DNA of 64,000 bases from an uncultured Paludibaculum sp. (GTDB taxonomy: Bacteria; Acidobacteriota; Terriglobia; Bryobacterales; Bryobacteraceae). The notes under the pieces are model-generated. The model was not told where the DNA came from and ran no database searches. It saw only the letters and a list, made by a program, of their open reading frames with translations. The DNA lies in assembly GCF_963665245.1 (NCBI RefSeq), contig NZ_OY762268.1, forward strand, positions 62,001 through 126,000, in the 5' to 3' direction. The position numbers and the translations under genes were made by a program. Positions 55,308 through 64,000 of the stretch are shown here, in pieces (position 1 is the stretch's first letter; each line of letters opens with the position of its first letter).

Positions 55308-58300
55308 ATGTTGAAAACCGCTTTGGCTTTCTTAGTGGCGCTGGCGCTTCCGCTAGCCGCCCAGCAGGGCACCGGCACCATCTCGGGCACAATCACCGAT
55401 GCGCAGGACGCAGTGGTGGTGGGGGCTGACATTGAAGTCGCCAACCCGGATACGGGCAGCGTGTTCCGCACAAAATCCAACGATCAAGGCTTTTACACTG
55501 CGCCAGGACTGGCAGTGGGCCGCTACGAAATCAGGGCCGCGCTGACCGGCTTCAAGAAGACAGTGCGCAGCGGCATCACGCTGCAGGTGAATCAGAATGC
55601 ACAGGTCAACATCGTGCTGCAGGTAGGGCAGGTGGTGGAGTCTGTGGAGGTGAACGCGCAGGCGGGGCTGGTGGATACCAGCAGCGCGACTCTGGGCCAG
55701 GTGGTGGAGAACCGCCGGGTGCAGGAGCTGCCGTTGAACGGACGCAGTGCGCTGGCGCTGACGTTGATGACCGCGGGCGTGATCTCGAACTCCGGTTCCA
55801 CGCAATCGGGCTTTGGCGACCGTGGCATTGGCCTGTCGTCCATTAGCATCAACGGCGGTCCGAACTCGATGAACGCACAGATGCTGGATGGCAATAACAA
55901 CACCCTGGTCTATATTGGCGAAGCGGGCGTGCCGCCGGCCGTCGATGCGGTGGAAGAGTTCAAGGTGCAGAGCGGCACGATGTCGGCCGAGTATGGTTTC
56001 ACGGCGGGCGGCAGCGTCAACCTCGTTACCAAGTCGGGCACGAATCAGTGGCACGGCACGGCGTATGAGTTTCTGCGCAACGAGAAGCTGGACGCGCGCA
56101 ATACGTTTGCGGCCAAGAAGTTGCCCTTGCGCTACAACCAGTTTGGCGGATCGCTGGGCGGCCCGATTATCAGCAACAAGACTTTCGGGTTTTTCAACTT
56201 TGAAGAGTACCTGCTGCGGAAGAGCACGCCGCGCATCAGTTCGGTGCCAATTTCCACCTGGAGCAATGGCGACTTCAGCAACCTCTACACCAGTGCGGGT
56301 GTGCAGATCCCGATTTACGATCCGGCGACGCTGCGCGCGAATCCGAACGGCAGCGGTCAGGTGCGTGACCTGTTCCCCGGCAACATTGTGCCCCAGAACC
56401 GGTTCGACCCGGTGGCCGTCAAGATCCTGAAATTCTGGCCGTCGCCGAACGCCACGCCCAGCAATCCCTTTACGCAGAGCAATAACTACGTGGATGCGGC
56501 CACGTCGAACGTCGACTGGAATCAGGTTCACGCCAAGGTGGATCATCGCTTCAACGACAGCAATTCGTTGTTTGTGCGCTACACGCACGCTGAGCACAAC
56601 CCCAGCTCCAACGCGATCTTCACGGATCCCACAGTGGGTCCCAACCGTGTGGATGATCAGACCAACCGCAACGCGATGGTGTCGGACACGCACGTGTTCT
56701 CGCCCACGCTGATCAACAATCTGCGCGTGGGCATCAGCCGCCAGTCGTTCATCTTCCAGGCCGTGAACTATGGGCAGGACTGGCCCAGCAAGCTGGGGTT
56801 CGCGTCCATCGTTCCGCAGTATCAGATGCCGGATATCAGCTTTGGGTATGGCAGCATCGGCGGGCAGGCGGCCGGCACGCGGGCATCGTTGAGCTGGGAC
56901 ATCCAGGACATGGTGACCAAGATCGCGGGCAACCACACGCTGAAGGCGGGCTTCAACCTGCGCATGATGCAGGGCGGAAACAAGCAGGGCTCCGGACTGT
57001 CCGGCATCTACCGTTTTAGTGGTCTGACACAGAATCCGCAGTCGACGGCGGGCACGGGGTCAGATATGGCAGGGTTCCTGCTGGGCACGGTGAGCAGCGC
57101 CAGTATCGATAGCATTCTGGGCAATATGTTCGAGGGCAACTCGTACAGCTTCTTTGTTCAGGACGACTGGAAGGTGAGCCGAAGACTGACTCTGAACCTG
57201 GGCCTGCGATATGACCTGCAGCCCAAGGCCGTGGAACGTCACGACGGACAGGTCAACTTCGATCCGGCGGGTGTCGATCCCGTTTCCGGGTTGAAGGGGA
57301 CCATAGTCTACGCGGGCCTGAACGGGCAACCGCGCGAGTTCATGGGTACGGATAAGAACGACTTCGCCCCGCGCTTCGGGTTTGCCTACGATCTGTTCGG
57401 CTCCGGCAAGACCATCCTTCGCGGCGGGTATGGCATCTTCTATCCCCAGGTTGCGTACCGTGACTTCTTTGGCAACACGCAGCTTTTCTCGACGACGAAC
57501 ACCAGCTACGCGGCGCCCGCCCCTGGCCAACCGATCGTTCAACTGCAGGCCGGATTCCCCTATGCTCCGCTGACCTCTCCTGGTGCTACCGGCGGACCGG
57601 GCGCCCTGCTGGGGCAGAGCGTGAGTATTGTCGAGCACGACCCCACCACGCCGTTCACGCAGCAGTGGGACTTCGCCATCCAGCACCAGTTCGGCCAGTG
57701 GATGGTGGATGCCACCTACGCCGGCAACAAGGGCAACCACTTCATCGCATCGGGCTACAACCTGAATCAGGTGGACCCGACGGTGCGCTATCAACTGGGC
57801 CAGAAGCTGAACGATGCAGTGCCGAATCCGTATGCGGGCAAGGTTCCCGGCGGGCTGGGTGCTGCCACGATAAGCCGCGAGCGCTCCCTGATGGCGTATC
57901 CCTACTACAGCAGCGTAAATGTCTTCAATCCGCGCAACGGCAACTACGTTTCGCACCAATTGCAGTTGAACGTGAAGCGGAACTTCTCCAACGGCCTGCT
58001 GGTGAGCTTTGCCTACACGAAGGGCAAGGTGATCAGCGACAGCTTGAATACGCCGGTCAACTGGAATCTGGAGCAGAACGACATTGGCTACCAGGATGGC
58101 CTGTACAACCGGCAGGTGAACAAGTCGATCGATCCGCTGGACGTCGCGCAGCGCGGAGTGATCAACCTCGTATATGAACTGCCGTTCGGCGCCGGTAAGT
58201 GGTGGAACCCGTCCAACACCGCCGTGCGGAAGGTTGTCGGCGGCTGGCAGGTATCGAGCATCGGCCAGATGCAGAGTGGGCAGCCTCTGATGATCCGCGG

Positions 58301-58691
58301 CGCCAGCAATCAGATGGCGAACCGACCCAATTCCACAGGCGTCAGCGCCAAGATCGACAATCCGACCGCCCAGCGCTGGTTCAACACCGACGCCTTTGTG
58401 AATCCTCCGGACTTCACCTTCGGCAACGTGGGCCGGACGCTGCCCGACGTGCGGGCTCCTGGAACCGTGAACTGGGATCTCTCGATGATCAAGAACACGA
58501 GTATCACCGAGCGGATCAATCTGCAGTTCCGCGCGGAAGCCTTCAACTTCCTCAACCAAGTGAACCTGGGGCTGCCCAATGTCTCATTCAGCCCTGGCTC
58601 GGATGGCAAGAATCGCAGCGCGACGTTCGGGACGATCACCTCGGCCCGCGACGCACGCAGCATTCAGTTCGGCATGAAGGTGATCTTCTAG
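55308..58691 (+). CDS. Oar-like TonB-dependent outer-membrane protein (second copy in the window)
   Basis: The ATG at 55308 opens a signal peptide, MLKTALAFLVALALPLAAQ, with GAGG 9 nt upstream; ATG 55293 is an alternative. The 1,127-residue protein has a carboxypeptidase-regulatory domain (GTISGTITDAQDAVVVGADIEV), a plug with LPLNGRSALALTLMTAG and AQMLDGNNNT, and a barrel ending in FGMKVIF. It is the same family as the receptor at 32.9-36.4 kb, though clearly different in sequence. The downstream GH16-FAD-GH16-GH31 genes suggest it handles a beta-glucan-like or mixed-linked glycan. Confidence 0.88.
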   Translation: MLKTALAFLVALALPLAAQQGTGTISGTITDAQDAVVVGADIEVANPDTGSVFRTKSNDQGFYTAPGLAVGRYEIRAALTGFKKTVRSGITLQVNQNAQVNIVLQVGQVVESVEVNAQAGLVDTSSATLGQVVENRRVQELPLNGRSALALTLMTAGVISNSGSTQSGFGDRGIGLSSISINGGPNSMNAQMLDGNNNTLVYIGEAGVPPAVDAVEEFKVQSGTMSAEYGFTAGGSVNLVTKSGTNQWHGTAYEFLRNEKLDARNTFAAKKLPLRYNQFGGSLGGPIISNKTFGFFNFEEYLLRKSTPRISSVPISTWSNGDFSNLYTSAGVQIPIYDPATLRANPNGSGQVRDLFPGNIVPQNRFDPVAVKILKFWPSPNATPSNPFTQSNNYVDAATSNVDWNQVHAKVDHRFNDSNSLFVRYTHAEHNPSSNAIFTDPTVGPNRVDDQTNRNAMVSDTHVFSPTLINNLRVGISRQSFIFQAVNYGQDWPSKLGFASIVPQYQMPDISFGYGSIGGQAAGTRASLSWDIQDMVTKIAGNHTLKAGFNLRMMQGGNKQGSGLSGIYRFSGLTQNPQSTAGTGSDMAGFLLGTVSSASIDSILGNMFEGNSYSFFVQDDWKVSRRLTLNLGLRYDLQPKAVERHDGQVNFDPAGVDPVSGLKGTIVYAGLNGQPREFMGTDKNDFAPRFGFAYDLFGSGKTILRGGYGIFYPQVAYRDFFGNTQLFSTTNTSYAAPAPGQPIVQLQAGFPYAPLTSPGATGGPGALLGQSVSIVEHDPTTPFTQQWDFAIQHQFGQWMVDATYAGNKGNHFIASGYNLNQVDPTVRYQLGQKLNDAVPNPYAGKVPGGLGAATISRERSLMAYPYYSSVNVFNPRNGNYVSHQLQLNVKRNFSNGLLVSFAYTKGKVISDSLNTPVNWNLEQNDIGYQDGLYNRQVNKSIDPLDVAQRGVINLVYELPFGAGKWWNPSNTAVRKVVGGWQVSSIGQMQSGQPLMIRGASNQMANRPNSTGVSAKIDNPTAQRWFNTDAFVNPPDFTFGNVGRTLPDVRAPGTVNWDLSMIKNTSITERINLQFRAEAFNFLNQVNLGLPNVSFSPGSDGKNRSATFGTITSARDARSIQFGMKVIF

Positions 58692-58881
58692 CCTCCATGC
58701 CCTGTTCCCTGGGGCGCCGCCGAGCGTGGCGCCCCGACCTCATCCGCGCACCGCATTCGCACACACTCTCGGCCGGTTGCCAGAATGTGACGCCAAAACG
58801 CGCGAAGCTGTTGTGTAGGGTCGTCATGACCGATCACTGTCTGAATACAACACTGAGCGCGGGAAAGTCCGTCGTCTTCCT
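58692..58881. other. Intergenic region between Oar-like receptor and first GH16 gene
   Basis: The 190 bp holds the receptor terminator hairpin (58711-58735) and, presumably, the promoter of the glycan operon. No ATAGTCC site or obvious sigma-70 promoter was found, so the operon may also be read through from the receptor gene. Confidence 0.3.
58711..58735 (+). terminator. Hairpin after the second Oar-like receptor gene
   Basis: GGGGCGCC (58711-58718), a 9-nt loop and GGCGCCCC (58728-58735) form a perfect 8-bp GC stem, 19 nt past the receptor stop. No U-tract follows. Confidence 0.45.
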
Positions 58882-59625
58882 ATGAAAATACCTGTCTTTA
58901 TTTCGCTGGTTCTGGGGGCGTCGATCGCCATGGGTCTGCAGGCTGCTCCGCCCGAGGGGTACAAGCTCAAGTGGTCCGACGAGTTCAAAGGATCGAAGGT
59001 CGATCAATCCAAGTGGGCGTACCGGACGGACTCGAAGCACTGGAGTACGCAGAAGCCTGAGAATGTGGTGGTGGAGAAGGGCAGCCTCGTGCTGCTGCTC
59101 AAGAAGGAAGAGGCGGGCGACAAGCACTACACCGGCGGCGGAGTGATTTCCAAGCCGGCATTCCGGTTCGGCTACTACGAGACCCGCTTCCGCGTAGTGG
59201 CCGGCAAGGGCTGGCACTCGTCGTTCTGGATGATGGGGCACGACGGATCGGGCGGCACGGGCACAAAGAGCACTGCCCTGGAGCTCGACGTCATTGAAAA
59301 CGACTCCATCAATCTCACGTCCTACGGCGTCAATACTCATAAGTGGCAAGGCGAACATACGAGCCACGGCCACAAGAATGTGGATATGACGAGCCTGGCG
59401 GATTTTCATGTATTCGGGTGCGAGTACACACCCACTACGGTTACGTACTTTCTCGATGGCACGGCTGTGCAGACGGTGGATGTCTCGCAGTTGCCGCACG
59501 GTGATTTGAACATATGGCTGACATCGATTGCTTCGCATCTGGGCAAGACCGACGCCGTGGACGAGTCGCGTCTGCCGGGCCGCGTTGAGTACGAGTACGT
59601 CCGCTTCTACGAAAAGAGTAAGTGA
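58882..59625 (+). CDS. Secreted GH16-family beta-glucanase-like hydrolase A
   Basis: The 247-residue protein has a signal peptide (MKIPVFISLVLGASIAMGLQA) and a GH16 beta-jellyroll: GYKLKWSDEFKGSKVDQSKW, HYTGGGVISKPAFRFGYYETRFRVV and the catalytic ELDVIE with Glu134, Asp136 and Glu139. Downstream, the FHVFGCEYTPTTVTYFLDG segment is typical. Family members cut beta-1,3 or mixed-linked glucans, agar, carrageenan or related galactans; the specificity cannot be read here. It is paralogous to the second GH16 three kb downstream. No ribosome site is obvious before the ATG. Confidence 0.88.
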   Translation: MKIPVFISLVLGASIAMGLQAAPPEGYKLKWSDEFKGSKVDQSKWAYRTDSKHWSTQKPENVVVEKGSLVLLLKKEEAGDKHYTGGGVISKPAFRFGYYETRFRVVAGKGWHSSFWMMGHDGSGGTGTKSTALELDVIENDSINLTSYGVNTHKWQGEHTSHGHKNVDMTSLADFHVFGCEYTPTTVTYFLDGTAVQTVDVSQLPHGDLNIWLTSIASHLGKTDAVDESRLPGRVEYEYVRFYEKSK

Positions 59626-59628
59626 CCT

Positions 59629-61902
59629 ATGTTTCGCGAACCAGGCGTGCCGGGTACGCGCGCCGAACTCTGCATCACACTTGATACCGATCTCGCCATT
59701 GCGGGCGGCGGTTTAGCGGGCACATGCGCCGCGATTACGGCGGCCCGCGCGGGCCTGCGCGTGGTGCTAGTGCAGGACCGGCCCGTGCTCGGCGGCAATG
59801 CGTCGAGCGAGGTGCGGTTGTGGATCCTCGGCGCGACCTCGCATATGGGGAACAACAACCGCTGGGCGCGCGAGGGCGGTGTCGTTGATGAGATCCTCAT
59901 CGAGAATCTCCATCGCAATCCCGAAGGCAACGCGCTGATCCTCGACACCATCCTGTTGGAGAAGGTGATTGCGGAGCCGAGCATCACGCTGCTGCTGAAT
60001 ACGGCGGTGTATGAGGTGGAGAAGTCCGCGCCCGATACGATCTCGGCGCTGCGGGCCTGGTGCAGCCAGAACAGCACAGTGTATGTCGTGAAGGCGCCGT
60101 GTTTCTGTGATGCCTCGGGAGATGGGGTGGTGGGTTTCCTTGCCGGCGCCGCGTTCCGCATGGGCGCCGAGCCGAAGTCCGAGTTCGGAGAAGGCTTTGC
60201 GCCGGATGCGGGCTATGGTGAGTTGCTCGGCCATTCGATGTACTTCTACTCGAAGGATACGGGGCGGCCGGTGCGATTCACCGCGCCTTCGTTCGCCTTG
60301 AAGGACATCAGCACAATCCCTCGCTACCGGGACATCAAGGCGTCGGACTCGGGCTGCCGCTTCTGGTGGTTTGAGTATGGCGGACGCCTGGATACGGTCC
60401 ACCAGACGGAAGCGATCAAGTGGGAGCTGTGGCGCGTCATCTACGGCGCCTGGGACTACATCAAGAATTCCGGCCAGTTTCCGGAAGCGGACACGATGAC
60501 GCTGGAGTGGGTCGGCACCATTCCGGGCAAGCGGGAGAGCCGCCGTTTTGAAGGCGACTACATTCTCACGCAGCAGGATCTGGTAGAGCAGCGCGCGCAT
60601 CCCGACGCCGTGGCCGTGGGTGGCTGGGCGATGGATCTGCATCCGGCCGATGGTGTCTACAGCCGGCTGTCGCCGTGTACGCAGTGGCATTCGAAAGGCG
60701 TCTATCAAATCCCTTACCGCTGCCTGTATTCGCGAAACATTGGGAATCTCTTTCTTGCCGGCCGCATCATCAGCGTCTCGCACGTGGCTTTCGGCTCCAC
60801 CCGCGTGATGGCGACCTGTGCCCACACCGCGCAGGCCGTCGGGCTGGCCGCGGCGCTCTGCCGGCAGCATGGTGTCCGTCCCGCGCAGGTACCGGTCGCT
60901 GAGTTGCAGCGAGCGCTGGGACTGGCGGGGCAGTACATTCCGGGCTTCGTGCTGGACGATACGGAAGATTGGGCGCGCCGTGCGGCGGCGAGCGCTTCGT
61001 CATCCTTCGTACTGGATGAACTGAAACCGAGTGGGGCGACGGCCGCGCTGGACGTCTCGCGAGCCATGCTGGTGCCGGTGCCCGCCGGCCAGGTGCCGGC
61101 TGTGACGTTCCTGGTGGATGTGGCTCAGGCCACGACGCTGGAACTCGAGGTCCGATGCAGCGAAAGGGTGGGAAACTTCACGCCGGACCGGATCCTGCAT
61201 CGCGAGTCTGTATCGCTGGAGCCCGGCATCGCGCAGCCCGTGACGTTGCGTACCGATCTCTCCCTGGTGACACCCGCGTATCTGTTCTTCACGCTGTTAC
61301 GCAATGCAGCCGTGTCCGTACACGTCTCAGAGGCGCGGCTCACTGGTGTCCTCAGTCTGACTCAGTCGATGAACGCCGCCGTGGCGAAGGGAGTGCGTCA
61401 GGAACCACCTGAAGGCAGCGGCATCGACTCGTTCGAGTTCTGGCTGCCTGCCCGTCGTCCCGGTGGTCTGAACCTTGCCACGCGGGTCGCGCCGCCCTTG
61501 GCGGGATTCGAGGCTTCCAATGTGACGAACGGCATTGCACGTCCGACGGTGGCGAGCAATGCCTGGGTCGCCGGTGCAGGGGCCACCACGCCACGGTTGA
61601 CATTGACATGGGCGGAGCCGGTCACCATCGGCCGTGTCGAACTGGTGTTCGATACAGACTTCGACCATCCGCTGGAGTCTGTGCTGTGGGGCCATCCCGA
61701 GCGGGATATCCCGTTCTGCGTGCGTCACTACCGCATCCTGAATGCTGAGGGTGCCGTGCTGTACGAATGTCTGGAAAACCACCAGACTCGCAATAGCGTC
61801 AGGTTTGCCGAGCCCGTATCGACCACCGCCCTGCACGTCGAAGTTATCTCGACACACGGCGCTCCGGCCGCCATCTTTGAAGTGAGGTGTTACCTGCAAT
61901 GA
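59629..61902 (+). CDS. FAD-dependent oxidoreductase (FAD_oxidored, PF12831-like) of the glycan locus
   Basis: The 757-residue flavoprotein begins 3 nt after the GH16 stop. It has the Rossmann motif DLAIAGGGLAGTCAAITAARAG, then DRPVLGGNASSEVRLWI and the closing RNIGNLFLAGRIISVSHVAFGSTRVMATC block of the PF12831 family. After about residue 450, two beta-sandwich domains follow (VTFLVDVAQATTLELEV and TLTWAEPVTIGRVELVFDTD), the second discoidin-like. No signal peptide is present, so it is probably cytoplasmic or exported by an unusual route. Its placement between two secreted GH16 genes suggests sugar oxidation as part of glycan breakdown, an inference. The second GH16 starts at its stop (ATGA). 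Confidence 0.82.
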   Translation: MFREPGVPGTRAELCITLDTDLAIAGGGLAGTCAAITAARAGLRVVLVQDRPVLGGNASSEVRLWILGATSHMGNNNRWAREGGVVDEILIENLHRNPEGNALILDTILLEKVIAEPSITLLLNTAVYEVEKSAPDTISALRAWCSQNSTVYVVKAPCFCDASGDGVVGFLAGAAFRMGAEPKSEFGEGFAPDAGYGELLGHSMYFYSKDTGRPVRFTAPSFALKDISTIPRYRDIKASDSGCRFWWFEYGGRLDTVHQTEAIKWELWRVIYGAWDYIKNSGQFPEADTMTLEWVGTIPGKRESRRFEGDYILTQQDLVEQRAHPDAVAVGGWAMDLHPADGVYSRLSPCTQWHSKGVYQIPYRCLYSRNIGNLFLAGRIISVSHVAFGSTRVMATCAHTAQAVGLAAALCRQHGVRPAQVPVAELQRALGLAGQYIPGFVLDDTEDWARRAAASASSSFVLDELKPSGATAALDVSRAMLVPVPAGQVPAVTFLVDVAQATTLELEVRCSERVGNFTPDRILHRESVSLEPGIAQPVTLRTDLSLVTPAYLFFTLLRNAAVSVHVSEARLTGVLSLTQSMNAAVAKGVRQEPPEGSGIDSFEFWLPARRPGGLNLATRVAPPLAGFEASNVTNGIARPTVASNAWVAGAGATTPRLTLTWAEPVTIGRVELVFDTDFDHPLESVLWGHPERDIPFCVRHYRILNAEGAVLYECLENHQTRNSVRFAEPVSTTALHVEVISTHGAPAAIFEVRCYLQ

Positions 61903-62651
61903 CCATGCGCTGGCTTGTGCTGTTCTGCGCGCTTCCGTTGTGTGCGCAACCGCCCGCCGGTTATCGTCTGGCGTGGAGCGACGACTTCAATGGATCGTCG
62001 CTCGATATGGCCCGGTGGATGTACAGGACCGACGTCAAGATGGAGAGTGCCCAGCGCCCGGAGAACGTCACGGTCTCCGGTGGCCAGTTGGTGATCCACC
62101 TGCGCAAGGAAGAGCATGGGGGGAAGCACTACACCGGCGGCGGCGTAATCAGCCGGGAGAAGTCGCGCTACGGCTACTACGAGGCGCGTGTGAAGATGCA
62201 CGGTGCCTCCGGCTGGCACCAGTCGGTATGGGCGATGGCCGGTGGAGACGGGTCCACCACCTACCCGCCGGAGATGCGGACCGAGATCGATGGAATGGAG
62301 TTCGATTCCGATGTCCCGTGGAAAGCGCATATGGGCCTGATCAAGTGGAAAGGCCCGAAGTCGAGCACCAGTCTGACATGCTCACCAGGCGTTTACCGTG
62401 GCGCCCTCGGGTTTGACGCCTCAGCAGGCTTCCACAACTATGGCTTTGAGTGGACGCCGAAGGAGGTCCGCTACTATCTCGATGGCGACCTGCGGTGCGC
62501 GCTGCCTTACCCACCGTCGGACGGCGAACACGACTTGGTCAACTTCTGGCTCACTGCCATTGCCGTCGAGAAGCTTTCCGGAAAAGTGGACGACTCGAAG
62601 ATGCCGGGCCAAATGGTCATTGACCGCGCCTCGTTTTATACAAAGGAATAG
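61899..62651 (+). CDS. Secreted GH16-family beta-glucanase-like hydrolase B
   Basis: The 250-residue paralogue of the first GH16 starts at the ATG overlapping the FAD gene stop; a second ATG two codons on is possible. A short signal peptide (MRWLVLFCALPLCAQ) precedes GYRLAWSDDFNGSSLDMARW, HYTGGGVISREKSRYGYYEARV and the catalytic EIDGME with Glu129, Asp131 and Glu134. The central loop SSTSLTCSPGVYRGALG differs from copy A, so it may cut a different bond or act on a different chain length. Confidence 0.88.
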   Translation: MTMRWLVLFCALPLCAQPPAGYRLAWSDDFNGSSLDMARWMYRTDVKMESAQRPENVTVSGGQLVIHLRKEEHGGKHYTGGGVISREKSRYGYYEARVKMHGASGWHQSVWAMAGGDGSTTYPPEMRTEIDGMEFDSDVPWKAHMGLIKWKGPKSSTSLTCSPGVYRGALGFDASAGFHNYGFEWTPKEVRYYLDGDLRCALPYPPSDGEHDLVNFWLTAIAVEKLSGKVDDSKMPGQMVIDRASFYTKE

Positions 62652-62655
62652 TTGG

Positions 62656-64000
62656 ATGACACTGCTGCTCTCATTGCTGATTCTGACGGCTGGCGATACG
62701 AAGCTGACGGTTACTCCGGACCCTGTACGGTTCAGTCTTGAGCGCGGCGGATCGACGATTGCGGCGGCGCACGCGGTGAGCGGACTCCTGCTGGGGGATC
62801 CCGATAAGCCGGAACCGGTGACGGTCACCGGCGAGTCCTTCAACCCACAGGGCCACCGCGTGCTGGCTGTACGGACGGCTTCGGGGCTCACCGCCACTGT
62901 CACCATCACGCTGACGCCGAACCAGGCGGATCTGGTTGTGCGGCCCACCGTGCCGGGGGCGGTGCTGTTGCGTTTCGCTCCCATGAGTCCGGGCTTCGGG
63001 CTGGCCGATCACGCCGTCACCCACCGCCCCTCGTTCGATACCGACATCACCGGATACAGCAACGACCGCTTTCTGTCCGGCCAGGGGCTGACGCGCCTGA
63101 TCTCCAACTTCGCGTTCTACCCGAAACAGAACTTTGCCTTTCTGGTTTGGGACCCTGGCATCAAGATCGTCCGCAGCACGGCGGAGGAATGCCTGCAAGG
63201 CTCGCGGCGCGTGGAGTCGGAAGTTCGGTTCTCGCTGTTCACCGGCACGCCGGCCGAAATCTACAGGCAGTTTCTGGAGTCGCGGAACCTCTATGGCTAC
63301 CCGGTGCTGAAGCCAAAATACGAGTTCTTCGGCGTGGGCTGGGAGGCGTTTGGCGCGCTCGCCTGGGATACGAACTACAAGACTGTCGCCGAAAACGTGA
63401 ACCAGTATCTGTCGCTCGGCTTCCCGCTGAAGTGGATGGTGGTGGGTTCGGGCTTCTGGCCGCGCGAGGACAAGCGATTTCACGAGACCACCAGTTTCGG
63501 AATGTACGACAAGAGCCTGTACCCGGATCCGCGCGCCTTCATCGACCAGTTCCACGCCAAAGGGCTGAAGTTCTTCCAGGGACTGCGTACGACGTTCATC
63601 GTGGATGGACCCTTCAGTGAGGAGGGTGTCCGAAACGGCTACTTCATTGAGGAGAACGGCAAACCCAAGGTGTTTCAGTTCGGCTGGCCCAAGAGTCCGA
63701 CGTATTTCCTGGACTGGCGTAAGCCGCAGGCCGTGGCCTGGTTCGCGGACCTCACTCGCAAGTGGACCGCCTATGGCGTCGACGGGTACAAGGAAGACGT
63801 TTTCGGATATGGGAAGTACACACTCGGCGATGACAAGCTGGATCCGATCAACGAGGCACTGATGCGCGAAGGCGTCTATGTGATGCTGCGCAATGCGTAC
63901 CTGGCCTCGCCGGGCGATCTGCATCGCCTGAACGACTTCAACTTCAATCAGAACCAGGACCGCGGCCCCGTCAACGCGTTAGCGTACGGGTATTCGGGTT
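62656..64000 (+). CDS. GH31-family glycosidase, N-terminal part (partial)
   Basis: The gene starts 4 nt after the GH16 stop and runs off the right edge; 448 residues are visible. A short signal peptide (MTLLLSLLILTAG) leads to an N-terminal beta-sandwich domain, then a barrel with KYEFFGVGWEAFGALAWDTN, LGFPLKWMVVGSGFWPRED and the nucleophile segment GVDGYKEDVFGYG (Asp381). GH31 enzymes include alpha-glucosidases, alpha-xylosidases and related lyases. An alpha-linked side-chain enzyme next to two GH16 enzymes would suit a branched glycan such as xyloglucan, but this is an inference. The frame stays open to base 64000. Confidence 0.85.
   Translation, partial: MTLLLSLLILTAGDTKLTVTPDPVRFSLERGGSTIAAAHAVSGLLLGDPDKPEPVTVTGESFNPQGHRVLAVRTASGLTATVTITLTPNQADLVVRPTVPGAVLLRFAPMSPGFGLADHAVTHRPSFDTDITGYSNDRFLSGQGLTRLISNFAFYPKQNFAFLVWDPGIKIVRSTAEECLQGSRRVESEVRFSLFTGTPAEIYRQFLESRNLYGYPVLKPKYEFFGVGWEAFGALAWDTNYKTVAENVNQYLSLGFPLKWMVVGSGFWPREDKRFHETTSFGMYDKSLYPDPRAFIDQFHAKGLKFFQGLRTTFIVDGPFSEEGVRNGYFIEENGKPKVFQFGWPKSPTYFLDWRKPQAVAWFADLTRKWTAYGVDGYKEDVFGYGKYTLGDDKLDPINEALMREGVYVMLRNAYLASPGDLHRLNDFNFNQNQDRGPVNALAYGYSG

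Overview
The window is GC-rich, almost fully coding bacterial DNA. It most resembles an Acidobacteriota chromosome, probably Bryobacterales/Solibacter-like. This is inferred from gene content: a PadR regulator coupled to an ADOP-type permease (a duplicated FtsX/MacB permease expanded in acidobacteria), two very large Oar-like TonB receptors with an N-terminal carboxypeptidase-regulatory domain and no SusD partner, an alternative complex III plus caa3 oxidase operon, and many glycoside hydrolases. No tRNA, rRNA, CRISPR array, insertion sequence or prophage gene was seen.

Layout. 1-5.6 kb: the end of a transglutaminase-like protein, an SthA-type transhydrogenase, a small secreted IPT/TIG-like protein, an orphan LuxR-type response regulator and a secreted six-hairpin glycosidase. 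5.65-8.7 kb: padR with a promoter/operator that can be read base by base, coupled to the ADOP permease. 8.8-10.9 kb: a histidine kinase and a rare receiver-XRE response regulator, divergent from the respiratory operon. 11.0-23.7 kb: actABCDEF, an unnamed membrane-anchored protein, sco and coxBACD, which form one electron-transfer unit from quinol through alternative complex III to an A2-type caa3 oxidase. 23.7-26.7 kb: a P1-family peptidase coupled to a polytopic membrane protein, then a cold-shock protein.

26.9-30.9 kb: four overlapping genes (acyl-CoA carboxyltransferase, AtuA, a detached AtuA-like C-terminal protein and enoyl-CoA hydratase), an acyl-CoA pathway of unknown substrate that lacks a biotin carboxylase locally. 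31.2-37.7 kb: a HAD phosphatase, a YgjV-like membrane protein, a DinB protein, a first Oar-like receptor and a Tat-exported aminotransferase. 38.3-46.3 kb: smc with an unusual insert in its head domain, a uridine-kinase-like protein, a membrane-anchored thioredoxin-fold protein, a site-2 protease with CBS domains and an FAD amine oxidase. 46.5-50.2 kb: a URO-D family protein and a GH67 alpha-glucuronidase. 50.2-55.0 kb: an ECF sigma factor with a membrane protein, divergent from a beta-propeller sensor kinase and its NarL regulator. 55.3-64 kb: a second Oar-like receptor, then GH16, FAD oxidoreductase, GH16 and GH31 (cut by the window end), which looks like a compact glycan-use locus.

The parts most worth a second look are the GH16/FAD/GH16/GH31 locus, repeated ATAGTCC sites that link it to the adjacent two-component system, the receiver-XRE regulator facing the respiratory operon, the SMC insert, the carboxyltransferase/split-AtuA operon and a dispersed TCAGC-rich intergenic repeat. 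Long antisense ORFs over act, smc and the GH67 region are treated as GC artefacts. All functional calls come from reading the translations; no database search was run.
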